Source of the DNA: Desmodesmus armatus
Lineage: Eukaryota > Chlorophyta > Chlorophyceae > Sphaeropleales > Scenedesmaceae
DNA length: 64,000 nt
Direction of reading: 5' to 3'
NCBI GenBank assembly: GCA_007449985.2
Contig: VIIQ02000064.1
Location: 310,001 to 374,000 of the forward strand
In this document: piece after piece, positions 22,039-43,200 of the stretch
Numbering within the stretch: position 1 is the stretch's first letter
How the letters are laid out: every line of letters starts with the position of its first letter
Notes under the pieces: generated by a model
What the model was told of the DNA's origin: nothing
The model's database searches: none
Seen by the model: the letters and a program-made list of their open reading frames with translations, nothing else
Made by a program: the position numbers and the translations under genes

Positions 22039-23999
22039 GAAGCTGTTAGTGACTGGTGTGCAGTAAGGGTCTGACAAGAGGGGTGGAGTGGGTGCAGTCA
22101 CAGCCAGAGGCATACTGGGACAGTAGTCCTGTCACACAGGGTGTGCCAGTGGCCCGTGCCAAGGGCGTGTTCTTGCTGTGGTTTGCAAGTCAAGGTGTGC
22201 GCATGGGTGCCATGCGGTGTAGTTGAACGCTCAAGTGAGCCTTCGTGTATCAACATTTACTGTGACGACTGGTGGCCTTGGAAGATGGGCTAACTGGTGG
22301 GTGGTATGGTGGCTTGACATGTGTTGGGCAGATTGGTGCTGAGACGAGTACTGTGAAGAATGAAGGTTAGAGCAGGAGTGCAGCAGCAGAGTGCGGTCCT
22401 GCTCATATTTGGAGTGTTGACAGAGAGGGTTGTGTCATCTACGTGCATGCTTCACCCAAATGTGTTTGTTGCATGCTGTTGCCGAGGTCAGATGCTTGCA
22501 TGGCGGATCAGCAGGGCCTGCTGCAATCACAGGCTGCATGTGTTGGCGCGGGTTGTGTTGTATTGTTCCACAGGCATGCTCACCATTGCCATGTGCCATG
22601 AGCATGCACCGCAAGTTTCCTCGTGAGCTGATGCTGGTTTCCAAGTGTGAACAAGCTGTTTCGGCGCGCTGCGAAAGCGGTCTCAAATTTGGGCAACTTG
22701 TGGGTAACATAGTGTGCCAAGCAACATCCAACAGTCAACAATGTGCTGCATGTGCACAGCTTCAACTCTCGATTGCTCGTGCCAGACCCCTGGGCTGTTT
22801 TTGCCAAGTGCCGCGCAGCGGCCATCTGTGTCCTTGCATGCATGCTAGCCGTCAGCACTGATCAACAGAGGAGGAACGATAGCGAGCACATTGCCCCGTG
22901 CAGGTGCTGTGACAGCTGCAGTGCGATCAAAGACTGAAGCTAAGAATGGGAGGGGTGCATACATCATCTCGCAAATAAGCAGTTCAGCGGGGCTACCCTG
23001 TCAGGCAACCTGCATGGACATTTGCCCCTGTCTCAGCACAGCAATCCTGCAGCCCTGCTCAACAACAGCGGCTGTCTCCAAACCACAACTGGCTGGATCT
23101 GCTTCCAAGCCAAGCAGCAGCACACACAATAAATGCACGCGGCAGCGGCAGCTGCAATACCCCCTATACTAAACACTGAGCTGCAGAATGAAAGCCAGGA
23201 CAATAACAACTTTCTGCTACCATGTCCCTACGGCAGGGCCCCTGCAACGCTCAAGTACCTCAAACAACAAAAGCTCAAAACCCCAGAGCGCCGCCACCCC
23301 AATTAAACACTCGCCTAGCAGAACAACCCCGCTACAACGTACAACCAGACCTTGATAAAGTGACTGATATAGCCAGACCCCTGCCAAAACTTTGAAACAC
23401 TGCTCACTGGCCATGGGTGGGGTGCTGCTCTGTACAGAGCAGCATCTCTGTCGGTGCTGGCATCAATGCACAGGCGCCTATGCAAGCCAGTCACCTGGCT
23501 TTGTGCAGCAGAACAACCGGATGCCCTTATGGACGCAAGATAATGCCACAACTTGAGCCAAGGGCCGCACCTCAATGCACAATAAGGCCACAGTGGCCAC
23601 AGATAATCAACAGGCGAAACACATTATGCCCCAACTGACACCAATAGCCGACAGCAGCACATAGCCTCAACGTCAGCACACCCACAGGAACCCAGTTCAA
23701 ACAGAGTAACGACTGACCAACCCGATTGCAACTTCCAACTGACTGAACAAACAGCGGCAGTACTGCACGTACAGCCATGCTGCACGTTCTGCTAGGCGAT
23801 GTCAGGCAGGTGTGTCCTCATCATGTGTCATGAGTCTCATGACCACCAACTTGCAAAGTAGCGGAAAGCAGCCCATAGCCACAACACCACAACACGAGCA
23901 CACTCCAGCACCCAGTTTGAACCGAGAAGGGACGGAAAACTGATGGACCAAGCCCTCAGGGGGCCTATTGCACCTACATACCACATGCTGCACGCTCTG
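22039..23999. other. Gene-free stretch between convergent genes
   Basis: About 22.04-22.7 kb is T/G-rich (sense of the J-domain gene) and about 22.7-24.0 kb is C/A-rich (antisense of the kinase gene). The switch fits two converging 3' flanks. No coding exon is supported. The right part contains a duplicated copy of the kinase terminal exon region. Confidence 0.55.
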
Positions 24000-32124
<8,125 letters not shown>

Positions 32125-34459
32125 CGCGATAGGTGTGTTTCACAGCACAGCTCGAGCCACTGCTTTAGGCTGCATGAAAGGTTATCACTTTGGGTCCTGC
32201 ATGTTCCCGACCCGTCCGATCGCACAGCGTACTTTGCAGGAACTCTCTGATGAATTGTGGAGAGTGTCCTGGGAGTAGTCGCACTGGACGTGGATACTGT
32301 CGATGAAACCGCCTTCGACGCAATGTAACGTTGACGAACAACCGCAATTGACCCATCCTTGACAAGCAAACAAATCTGAATAATAAAAACACTACTAGCG
32401 GCGGAATTCATTTTATGTTGGTCAGACTGTCCAATGGACGACCACACCCCACACCCCACACCCCACATCCCCCCTCTCCCCTCCCCCCTCCCCCCTCCCC
32501 CCTCCCCCCTCCCCCCTGCCCCCATGATTTCGTCAAGTAATGCCATGGTGAGCTCCAGGTTGATGAAATGCAGAATCATGAATTGTGTGAATCATCGAAT
32601 GCTCCCCGGAAATATTGGACGCACTCAAGAGGCGTCCGTGGCCCAGCAGACGCCAGTCTGGACATAAACAGATGCCAGCCATCTCAACGCTGTCAGCGGC
32701 AGCAGGCAGCAGCAGCAGCAGCAACTGCAGCGGGTCCCAGCGCGCATGGCAAGGTCGGCACCTGCCAATATTGTGCACGTGGCAACTTCAGCCAAGTCCA
32801 AGCATGGCCAGCCCTTGATAGCCCGCCCCCATGCTCAGGAGCCCCGCAATGCTGGTTGCGTAGAGCTGATGAGATCAGTCTCATGCAGTAGCAGTGCCGA
32901 GGCATACCTTCAAGGGTCTGTGTGCAAACCCTTGCCCACAGGTGCAAAGCAAGCCTGCGATTGCCCTGATGCTGATAGCCTGTTGTTGTACAGCACAGCA
33001 CAACCCGTGACAATGGTAAAGTGTTGAATGCATTGGTCAGCCCTCGTACGCGGTTTGCGCCAGGGCAGCAAATGCACCCATCTCTGCACCTGTCTTAAGG
33101 ACTACCCCCTCTTTCCAACGCTCACAGCCTCAAAAATGGTCATGCTGCACAAGCTACGCACTGCGTTGAAGTTCAACTGCGGCAGCAGTAAGGCACAGGA
33201 GCAGCCATCATGGCCGGCTATGACAAACCTCTCGCAGTCAGAGGCTGCAGCGGCTTGTCAAACACCGCTGGACAACAAAACCGTGAAGGCTGCAGAGGCA
33301 CCATACACCAGCAGCCTGGCCTGCAGCATCATGCTGTGGGTTGTGATTCGTGGCAGGCAGCAGGCCAGGCTGTCAAAATTGTGTCCTGCAGGTTGTTCTG
33401 TCACTGCAAGTGCCAGCATGATGCTGCATGGGGCATGCTTCCTGTCACAGTGTGTTGTTTGGAGGGTGGCGTCACACATGTACATGCCTTGTCTCGACCT
33501 CTAGCTGTTAGTCTGGAGATGGCGGCTGGCTGTGACCGTGTGCCACGCACCATCATGCCAGGACCATGTCAGCACCAGTGAGGCTTGACCTGGTCGCTGA
33601 GTGCGGACAGGGTCGTCATGACCCATATGGGTGACCCAGCAGAGGGTGGAACGTCAAACAAACGGCCTTTTCAATAGCGTCCACCGTGGACGTCCAGTGG
33701 AGCTGTGCATTGTACCAGAGTGAGGACACTGCAGGGTAGCATGAGGAGCAGTACTGCTGGAAATGCTGCGCACATGCAGGTCACACCTGATCTTCCTGGG
33801 GGGGCAAATTGTAAGAGCCTTGCTCATGTGGATCGGGAAGGGCCTCCTTCCAAAATTTGGAAGGGCCAGCCTGACAGGAGGTGGTGTTGAGCCCCACAAC
33901 ATGCATCTGCATTTTGGGGTTGGCCACCGTGGGGACACCGTAAGGGGCCCTTACTTGATTTATCAGTGTTGGTATAGGAAATTCGCAAGATTGCACTCGA
34001 GCAGGTGGTCCACCGGTAGCTCATTGCACCTTGCAGCATGCATGCACACTGGTTGCGGGCACTACAGTGTTTGTTGTTACATGGGTGCGGCGCTGCCAGT
34101 CATTGCATTGAAGCTGGCCCCGTCACCGGGTCACAGTGTGCAGCCAGGTGCTGGAAGCTGTGCTTCATGTGTGGTGTATGTGCACATCATGTCTATGGCA
34201 GTGGGCCTTGTGGGGTACAGCGCATGCACTGTAACACTGCCCGCCTGCATAAAAAAAACCTCCCGAGGGCCGCACTGCACATGGCAGGCGTATACATCAG
34301 GGCGCTCCACAGCAGGAGCCCTCCATGCTGCTCTTCTGGTACGATCACAGGACCCAACGTGCTGCTGGGCAGTGCCAGACCTGGTGAAAAGCAAAAGGTC
34401 CCAACAACAGCGGGATATGCAGATCAAAGGAAGCAACGGACGGGGTTTGCCGGCTGCAC
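32125..34459. other. Gene-free stretch upstream of the receptor kinase
   Basis: Should hold the kinase promoter and 5' UTR (right of 32124) and the 3' flank of the GART gene (left of 34460). It contains a C-rich tandem repeat at about 32.47-32.52 kb and a short inverted repeat at 33846-33864 (CCTTCCAAA/TTTGGAAGG). A 238-residue plus-strand open frame at 33763-34479 has no protein-like features and overlaps the GART terminal exon, so I do not call it. Confidence 0.5.
32469..32523. repeat. (CCCCCCT)n tract, G-quadruplex-prone on the minus strand
   Basis: Five or more near-perfect 7-mers, read GGGGGGA on the sense strand of the kinase gene, about 350-400 bp upstream of its start codon. It is flanked by CACACCC repeats on the left. 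Confidence 0.9.
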
Positions 34460-36656
34460 CTAGCGTGCATCCCATATGATGGGAATCCCATCTTCCCTGA
34501 ACGTAATGCGGCCATCCACCAACGCTGACACTGCATAGGGGTACACTTGGTGCTCCTGCAACAGCAAGGTCGCGGGCGGCAGCGCCAGCACAACACAGCA
34601 AGTAAGGCGCCAAGTGTTGAAGGTTATAAACACTTCACCATGACTGCGTAGAAGGCTGCGTGGTCAAGGTGGACAAGAAGTGCTTCCAATGGCAGCCCAC
34701 CTACAAAACACTACTGTGCGCCTGTTGGGGAAGCAACTGGGGTTGTACTGCTGCTGCGGTGCTAAGTGAAGCGCTGCAGCAGATGCTGCCTCTCACCTGC
34801 TCCAGCACGCGTGCTGCCAGCTGCTTGTATGTGTCTGTGGGGTACACAGGCACCACCCTCTGCGCCAGGATGGGCCCTGTGTCATACTCAGCATCAACAA
34901 AGTGCACTGTAGGGCCAGAGTACCTACGGGACAACGGCAGTACATGAGCATATCATTCCCACAGAACCATATCAGTATGTGCGTGGTGCTGCTCTCCGAT
35001 GCCCCTGTACAAGTTGTCCTGCACCCCAATGCAGATACAGCACAGCCCCTAGACCAATGTACCCATGCATGCGTGCCGCTGTGCCATGAATGCGTGCTGT
35101 ACTACGCTGCTCGCTGCCTGCTCATGGTGTGCCTGTGGCCGCCGCTGCTGTCGCACCTTGCTCCCGACGCCAGCACTGCTTGGTGGACGCGCTCGCCATA
35201 GTACCCCTTGCCGCCAAACGACGGCAGCAGGCCTGGGTGGATGTTGAGCATCTTGCGCTGGAAGCAGCGCACCAACTCTGCTGGGATCAGCTGCAGCAGA
35301 CAGGACAGGCAACACGCAAGTCCTGTTCAGAAAGGCCACTCAGAAGCATACATGTGGACGTGTGGCGTAGCTGTTGCATTAAGTTAGCCACCAGCCAACA
35401 TGCAGTGTCTGCATGTGACGTCAGCCAAGCTGACAAGCCTGCACACAGCCCACCATCAGCAGCTGCAGGTGGAGTACAGACAGCTTGTGCTGCTGATCAC
35501 AGCACAGCTGGCAACAAGTGTTCTGCAGGATGTGTGAGCAGTACACTGACCCAGCACAAGCGGCTCTCCGCACACACCGCCAGCACCGCACAGGAGTCGT
35601 TGCTGTTGCTCATGCCTGACCTGCCCCGACCTCTCCTTTCGCACCATGCCTCTGTGCTGTGAACCCTTGCCACGCGCTCATGCACACTGCTTCCGCTCCC
35701 AACCCCTGCCCTGCCCTCGCTCTTTATGCTCTCACAGCCATCTACATCACTGCTGCGCAGCCTCCAAGGCCCACATACAGGCCGGTTTCAGCCCCTGCCA
35801 TGTTCTCACCTTCAAAAACCTGCCAGCAGCACAAAGTCCGCAGCATGCACCTCCGTAAGCTGCTGCACCAACTCCTCCTTAGAGAGGCCCGGGAACAGAC
35901 CCTTCTTGGAGGCAGGGAAGGTAAGGGTGGCTATGCCGTGCTCCTTGGCGTACGTGACCCCGCCACAGCTTGGGACATCGCTCACTACAGCCTGCAGGAA
36001 AAGGTGCATGTAGGGACAGAGGGTTTGCCTAGCCAACGATCAGATCGCAGGCATACGCCACTGCCCTACGCATGTCATAACCTCTGGAGGGCCTCTGCTA
36101 GGCAAGAGCTCTATCAGCTACTGCTGGGAGTGTGGTTGAAGTGGCTGGCTGGCTGACTAAATGGATGGTCAACTGGCTGTGAGGGATTTGCGTTGAACCA
36201 GGCCTTGCTTGGGGCACTTGCACTATACAACTAAGCAGAAGCTGTTGCAACAAGTAAAAGCTGGAGGTACCAGCCATAGCTGGTGCTGCTGTCTCAAGCT
36301 GCTGAGCTCACCACCACTTTAGCGTTGATGATGCCCTTTAGGCAGGCTGCATGGATCGCTTTGAAGTTTGAGCCTCCTCCAGACACAAACACAGCAAGCC
36401 GCTTTTTGCTGCCTGCAGTATCCACGTGCTCCGGTGGGCCTGCCTGCAGCGCTGTAGAGCGGGCCCGCTGCTGCCACTGCTGCTGTGCCTGCACTTGCGG
36501 CAACTGGTGCTGCTGCCAGCGCTGCTGAGCTGCTTGCGGGTGGCCAGGTGGTCTATGTGCTTCTATACATGGCAGATGTACATGTGAGCTCGCTGTCTCC
36601 CGGCTGCGAGGCTGCAGCTGGGCTCTCTGACCTCCCTGCCTCTGCAGGCACTGCAT
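34460..36656 (-). CDS. Phosphoribosylglycinamide formyltransferase (PurN/GART type)
   Basis: Exons: 36656-36312, 35991-35810, 35290-35157, 34923-34797 and 34555-34460 (TAG stop). The enzyme transfers a formyl group from 10-formyl-THF to GAR in de novo purine synthesis. Signatures: [16 protein letters not shown] at the domain start, [21 protein letters not shown], the catalytic [15 protein letters not shown] with the conserved Asn and His (NIHPG), and [20 protein letters not shown]. The first 85 or so residues are a Gln/Arg/Ser-rich extension, a possible plastid transit peptide as in plants; a TGA lies upstream in frame, supporting the start at 36656. Exon 2 needs one extra base: its end reads GGTTTTTGAAG before GTGAGA, whereas the family motif LAGFLKLIP needs six T. 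This is either a sequence error or a disabling deletion. All other splice phases match. Confidence 0.9.
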
Positions 36657-36990
36657 GTTTTGACCTTGTGGCCTTTGAGGGCAGCCGTTGTTTCAACCCT
36701 GATCAAACGTATGCTGACAGTGCGAGTAGCCAGCTAAGCTTTGTTGCATGCAGCTAGACGGCTGTGCAGTTTTCACGCTGGCGATCACGTTCAACGAGGT
36801 TTGACCGAGAACAATGTGAGGGGCACCTTTACAGAAAGAAACCGTTATCTATGACCCAATGATGCTGCCAAGTGCGCCATACGAAGGCGTCATCGAAGGC
36901 TTGCAAGTGTCTGTTCCAGATCAACGTTCCAAGGAAGCCCAGTAGCTTTCAGTAAGAACCGGGTGCAGACGCTGTCCTGCCTCGTTCACG
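36657..36990. promoter_or_regulatory. Shared divergent promoter region (GART / Mpo1-like)
   Basis: 334 bp between head-to-head start codons with no coding sequence between them. No clear TATA box or named motif was recognised. Confidence 0.5.
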
Positions 36991-38475
36991 ATGCCAGGGC
37001 TTAACTTCAGCCTTCTTGATCAGCTGGCGTTCTACGGGGCCTACCACACCAACAAATGGAACCAGGCAAGGCCCTAGACTGCTGACTCAGCACTCCCCAC
37101 CCCCAGCAACTCCTTGCTAAGTGCATGCTCTGCTGCTGCAGTTGATACACTTCATATTTGTGCCCGCCATAGTATGGTCAGCTGGAGTGTGGCTTGCCAG
37201 CAGCGGGCCACTGGTGCCAGTGCCTGGTGCTGTACAGGAGGCAGCAGCTGCAGCACTCCCAGCATGGCTGCTTAGCGGGTGGGTCAGGTGCTCAGCACCA
37301 GCGTTCGGCGCGTTGTTCTGAGGGTTTGGAGTCTCAATTACAACTTCCAAGGTTGTTGTGTTCAGCAACTGCAACAACATGCCTTGCCCAAATGAATTGG
37401 TATGCACATGTCGGTGCAACTATTATGTCTGACCGACACCCAGATGCTTGAATGGTGCTGTCAATGGCTGATGCCCTACCCTTGTTTCTTTGCTCTGGTT
37501 GCTGCTGGTGTTTTTGTGTGGGCCAGGTTGCAGTTGAACGTGGCTTTTATTGCCATTGCGGCTTACTCCCTGTACTACCTGCTGCTTGAGCCTGTGGCTG
37601 GCCTGTCCTGGTCAGCCTTGATTGGGCTACCCATGTGGCTCACTGCCTCAGCCTTCCAGCAGCATGTGGCTAAGGCGGGGCTGTGGGCGCTGGGGGTGCA
37701 CGTGTTCTCATGGTACATGCAGGTGGGCAGCTGGCAGAGCCTGGGCTGGGCATGTGGCCGGTTCTGTGGGCAGGGGGCTGTGGCAGCACGTCAACCTGAA
37801 CAGAAACGGCATTACAGAAGTACAGCGACATGTGCGGGGTGGCAGGCAATGACAAGGCATGCTTGTGGGGAACTGCATTTGTGCGCATACATTTCCGGGG
37901 CGATGCACTGGTTGATGCTTGTGCACTCAGCATATCGAGGCAGGCAGTGAGCCCTCCAATGACTGCAGCCTATCACTGCACCCACTGCAAGGAGCCAATA
38001 CATCTTCACACATTGCGCAGATACACCCTGGTCATGCCATACTGGAGGGCAGGAAGCCTGCTCTGCTGGACAGCCTGGTGCAGGTATGGTGCACTGCAGT
38101 GCTGTGGGGATATATGTGAACATAGGGGGTGCGTGGCTGTGGTGGTATGTGTGCACTCTGAGTGTCTGCAGCCTGCAGCAGTTTGTGCAAATGGGATCCC
38201 ATTGCAGTGTGTGCTGACAGAAGACCTCTGCCTGTCCACACTTGCGCAAAATTCTGCACACAGATGAGGCAGGGCTGTCGCCCTCAGCTTTTCAAGCGAC
38301 CAAGTTGCACTGCTGTTGCTGTGTGTTGTGGTGGCGCTTGCAGGCCCTGACACTGGCGCCCCTGTTTGTGTGGTTTGAGCTTCTGTTCCTGCTGGGCTAC
38401 CGGCCGCAGCTGTTTGCGGAGCTGCAGAAGCGCGTGGCAGCTGACATTGCACAGTTGAAGCAGAAGGGAGCCTGA
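36991..38475 (+). CDS. Mpo1-like/DUF962 ER membrane protein, 200 residues
   Basis: Five exons join in phase: 36991-37065, 37142-37278, 37527-37722, 38021-38083 and 38344-38475. DUF962/Mpo1 hallmarks: LLDQLAFYGAYHTNKWNQLIH (here split by an intron) followed by FIFVP, a hydrophobic core of four or so helices, IHPGHAILEGRKPALLDSL, then APLFVWFELLFLLGYRP. In yeast Mpo1 is an Fe-dependent dioxygenase that alpha-oxidises 2-hydroxy fatty acids from phytosphingosine breakdown at the ER. The His residues in YGAYH, LIH, IHPGH and the neighbouring Glu fit the metal site. Intron 1 begins with GC rather than GT (ACCAG then GCAAGG), and the protein frame across it confirms this boundary. The gene is divergent from GART and convergent with the giant gene. 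Confidence 0.92.
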
Positions 38476-40212
38476 ACAGCGGTCTCATACTACTGGAGGC
38501 TTGCTCCTCTTGTCGCACGTGCAGTTTGTTGACAAGGAGACTTCACTGCGTTGTGTAAATGCAGTTTTGTCACTTATGTATCTACACACACGATTGTCTG
38601 TACATTGTATTGTAACCCTGTCTTCTGTATCAAACGCCAGACTCTCCTACTGATGGATTTGCTCCTAGTTCCTGCAGCTTGCTGCTTTGATGTTCCAAAG
38701 ATGTGAACACCAGTGTGGTGTCCTATGTTCGACTTGTCTGCGTCTACTTGGCGGTGAACTTCAATTCTACGTGTGCTAACGACAGCACAGTGACTTGTGT
38801 TGTTTCCTGTTATGTTCATGTCAGCTAGGGGCTTATGCACAGCGTCTCTACCGCTGTGCTTGCCTGCTGGCAAAGTCAAGTTACACTGTCCTGTACGCCA
38901 ACAGCATGTGCATGCGTTTTCCACGTGCGCGGCCGTGGCTGTATGGGGTCTGCAAGCCATAACACCCAGCATGCTGCACAGCATGCGCTTACACGTCCGT
39001 CACACAATCGGCAGATCTCTGCGGCATGCAGCTGCCAGCTGCTGTAGCAGAAGAAGATCTGGCTCAGCAATCGAGTAGCAGCCACGCTCAGCGCAGTCCT
39101 GCAACACAGGTACTGCTGCACCTCAAGTACAGAAATCAGCCTCACTAGGCATGCAAAGGTCAACAGGCATACATTCCCACAGCCATTGGCAGCCAACACA
39201 GCCAGTAGTGTTGCTGACCACAATCACAACCATCACTGCAGCTCAGGTCTGAACAGTCTTGCAAATTTGGGCAACTTGCTAGTCACACCCATGCACATGG
39301 CCGGCTGCCAAGAGCAGTTGGCACGGCATGCATATGTCTCACAAGCAACAACGTGCAGTGCAGGACAAGGATCGCAGCAACTGCAGCAACTATATCAACT
39401 ACATCAACACAACTCCACTTTTCCATACACAGGATCAGTCAGGATGCATGGTGTCAGGGCTATGACAGCCCTGCAGAACAGCGCACAACAGGACGGCATG
39501 GATGCATGACCTAAGCATGCTGATTCAACCAGAAAGTGAACAAGAAGACAGAGTCCTGGCATATGGCAGCAGCAGCCACCAACTGAATAGCATGCATGCA
39601 ATTTACACAGCTCAACAGTCTCTTCATGTAGGCCCAACACCCTATCAAAAGACACGCTTGTGAAACATCTTTCTGTTGGCTGAGACAGCCTGCCTGCAGC
39701 ACTCACATGCATCACAGCATAGCTGACAGCACATAACACCTGCATGGAAAAGCGGTCTGCATGCATTTACTCAACAAGAAGCATCACTAACACCGGCCCT
39801 TCACCATCTTGCGATGCACCCATCGCAGTGCACCCACACGGGATGCAAACGTGGCATAACCAAACAGAGTGCATGTCTGAACTCACTCGGGTGAGCCAGC
39901 ACAGCCCAAAACTGTACCAACGCAGCTCATGTCGGGCATCAGACAGGCAGTAACCAGGCAGTAACAGATTGACCACCACACCTACAGACCAATATCTGAG
40001 CTGGCCATCCCATCCTGCAGATGGCGCGGCCCATGCATGGCTGTGCCTCTTCAAACTTTCTTTCCTTTGTGGGTACCATGAGACCCACACCAACCGCTAA
40101 TGTATCTTCAAAACACAAAGTAGTAGGGGAGATGACCACCTGACATCTTCAAGAAACACACCAGCACGACATGCATCGCACCGATGCATACTTTCCCTCC
40201 ATTGCTGCAGCC
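38476..40212. other. Gene-free stretch between convergent genes
   Basis: T/G-rich just after the Mpo1-like stop, then C/A-rich from about 38.9 to 40.2 kb, as expected for the antisense of the giant gene's 3' flank. No coding exon is supported. Confidence 0.55.
38554..38615 (+). terminator. Candidate TGTAA polyadenylation signals of the Mpo1-like gene
   Basis: TGTAA occurs at 38554-38558 and 38611-38615, about 80 and 136 nt past the stop. Either would give a normal 3' UTR length. Confidence 0.45.
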
Positions 40213-43200
40213 TTATATTGCTGGAGCCCGCTCCAGAGACGCCACAGCGCTGTTGGCAGCCGGCAGCTCAGCGCCAGCACGAGGGGCAGCAGGGGCCTGC
40301 AAAGCACACAGGCAAAGCAGTAGGAATGTGCTCAAGATCAGGGCTGCAAGAGACACTTATCCTCAAGCACACTGGCGGTGAACCTGGACTGATTCCCTAG
40401 TGCCAGTTGCTCCTCATCGAACAAGGGCCGTAACAGGAGGGTATGTGCCGTTGCGCCATAAAGGGCGATTCGGACGCAAAGCTGGCGATAATCCCTATAC
40501 TTTTCGTTGCGCCATAAGGAACGATTCGGACGCAAAGCTTGGCGATAATCCCTCTACTTTTTGTTCTTACCTGGAACGCTCCTGGCTCTGCCGCCTGCTG
40601 CGCTGCGTACTTGTCGCCGACTCGGCGGATGCGTGCTGCAGCATCGGTTCCAGCGGTGCTGAACGATGCAGGCACACTGGCCCTCCGTCGCCTCATGTAC
40701 AGGAACCAGCCCACATATCCAACGATTGCGATCCCGACAATGCTGCCGATAACGGGGCCAGCAATCCAGGCCGTGCTACGCTTGGGTTTGGGCATGTCAA
40801 CAGGCAGGGGTTCATTGACCGCCAGCAAGTCGAGGAGGGTGGAGATGGCGGACGGGTCAACGTCCTTCGAGTCGGCAAGCTGCTCCAGTGCTTCACCAGT
40901 GAACGCCTGCAGAAGAAACATAGTATAAACATCCTTCAGACATCAACGCAACCACTGCATGGCCATTCCAGCAAACTGGTGTACCTACGAAGTGGCCGGG
41001 TACAGCTGCTGCTGCTGAGGCTGCTGCTGCAACACTGCCATGCAGATGTTACCCTGATTCCCTGTCACACACTCACATCAGAGAATCCAAGGATGTCAGC
41101 GGTTGGATCATAGTTGGGATCCGCAGCAGCCATGTTTGCCATGTTGGCAATGCTTGCCACCACGTCCTGCTGCTGCACTGCCGCCAGCTGGCTGATGCTG
41201 ACATGGAGCTGCAACAGTGCTGACGCGTCACCGCTGTCCCCTGAGCCTGCCAGCTGCTGTGCCTGCACCACCAGCTCCTGCAGCTTCTGGTTGATACCAG
41301 CAACAACCTGCACAGCAGACAAGAAACACAGGACAACCGCAGCCAGCTGTGGTGGGGATAAGTGGCTTGCATTTGGTGCTGGCACAGACCACAGGTACCA
41401 TGATCGCTGCACACAACACCGCATGCAGCATGCATTGCCAGATGTGTGCAGTACCTGCCCTGCAATACCTCTGTTGGATCCTTTCTTCCGGCAGATTGGA
41501 AGGGCATAGAGACTCTGTGTGCTTAGGGGCTCTGGCAGCGTCAACTGTGAAATGAGAAAGTTCCAGCACGCACCTGGCTGATGGCTTCAAACAGCGCTGC
41601 CAGGTTGGTAGAGGGTGCCTGCAGTTTGCGTTGCTGCCCAGGGGGCTGGAAGTCAATGTCATCATAGACAGCCTCAGCAATTGCCTGCAGGTCAGCTTTG
41701 GTGGTCAGAACCTGAAAACAGCAACAACAAAACGACAAGAAGGAAGAGCTGAGAGTGCTTGTTGCTCGCGCCAGCAGGAGCTGAGCGGTTGCATGGCTGC
41801 TGCAGACGGTTGGGAAGGATTGCATGAAAGTTCAGCAACACAGGTTACAGCGTGCAAGGCACACAAGCTCTTCAGGAGCTTTCATTTGGCCCCGCCAGGG
41901 TTGGCCCCAGGGGGACCATGCAAGATGTGTGCTAAGGAACACAGCGCTACTCACTTGTGCAGCTTTTGTTGGTGCAGTGTCCTTCACCCGGTTGTACACT
42001 GCTTGCACCACAGCTGTTGCCATGTCAGCAGGGTCTGTCTCATTCAGCAGCCCCTTCATCAGGCTGTGCAGGGCACTGAATGTGGACATGGCCTGTGCAC
42101 TGTGGCCCTGCACAGCTGCAAACTGGGGACCGGTCAGCCCAGTGAGCGCCAGGAAGTCCACCTGGAAAGCCACCAGACACACATGAGCAGTAGCACACAT
42201 TAGTCATAGCTTACATACATGCGCAGCTTGCTGTCCATGACAAGCTCAGAAACAAGAAGCAGATAGAGCAGTCACATGCTGAGAGCAGTGCAGATCTTGT
42301 CAGACCATGGTTTACGAATGCAGATGCAGATGCAAATGCAAGGCTTTCAAACAGTGCATGCTGTGTACGGCATGCACACAGCTTGGCGCAAGCTGCATCA
42401 GCATCAGCAAGCTCACAACCCCACTCCTAACCCGTCCCTGCATACCTTGTCGTTGGCTGTGTAGCCAAACATGCCATACACGTCAGTCCAGAGTTCTGCC
42501 GGCACTACCTCAGTCATGGAACCATGCTTGGCCTGCAGGTCTGCATCACCCCGTGCTGGCACTGCCAGAAGGGAGATGGCACTGATGGTGACATTTGCCA
42601 ACGGAGGCAGCACCAGTGTGTAGGGGAATGCCAGGCTCAAGTCTGTCACATCGTCCACACAGGAGCCAGAGCCTGGAGAGTAAAAGGTGTAGGTTGCCAG
42701 CACAGGGCTGGGAACTGTAAAGCGACCCGCTGCATCTGTGGTGACCTGCTGCACGTTGCCTGGCCCCACGGGCTCGTAGGTGCCCTGCAAGACAGCAGCA
42801 TAGAGAAGTGCGGGTGTGAGTTGCAGTTTGCAGCCTTTCAACCATTCATTGAATTGAAGCATCGTCATACACAGCTAGCAGACCGTTACAGCTGCCGCAC
42901 AGGCAAAAGCAGCACTGCAACCAGTTCTGCAGCAATGCAGTTCAGGATTTGCGGAGGTCTCCTGAGTGACTCAAGTAGCTGCTGCACAGAGCTGTTGCAC
43001 AGAGTTGCACAGAGTGGCAGCCTGGTGCCCATTGCAGCTATACAAACCAACCATGCGCAAACATAGCATCACGGACACTGCTAGCAGGGCAGTGTGCTGG
43101 CATACACTATGCGCAAGGCACCCAACCTGCCGGATGTCTATGCACTCACCGTGCAGGACTGCACTGCGCCTAGGTTGATGAGCAGCCCACTCAGCTTGGA

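Noticed and set aside
33763..34479. 238-residue plus-strand open frame
   Set aside because: No domain, biased Cys/His/Ser composition, no splice-consistent neighbours, and it overlaps the GART terminal exon on the other strand.
35810..35820. Programmed -1 ribosomal frameshift in GART
   Set aside because: There is no X-XXY-YYZ slippery heptamer and the break sits two codons before a splice donor; a homopolymer error or a mutation is simpler.
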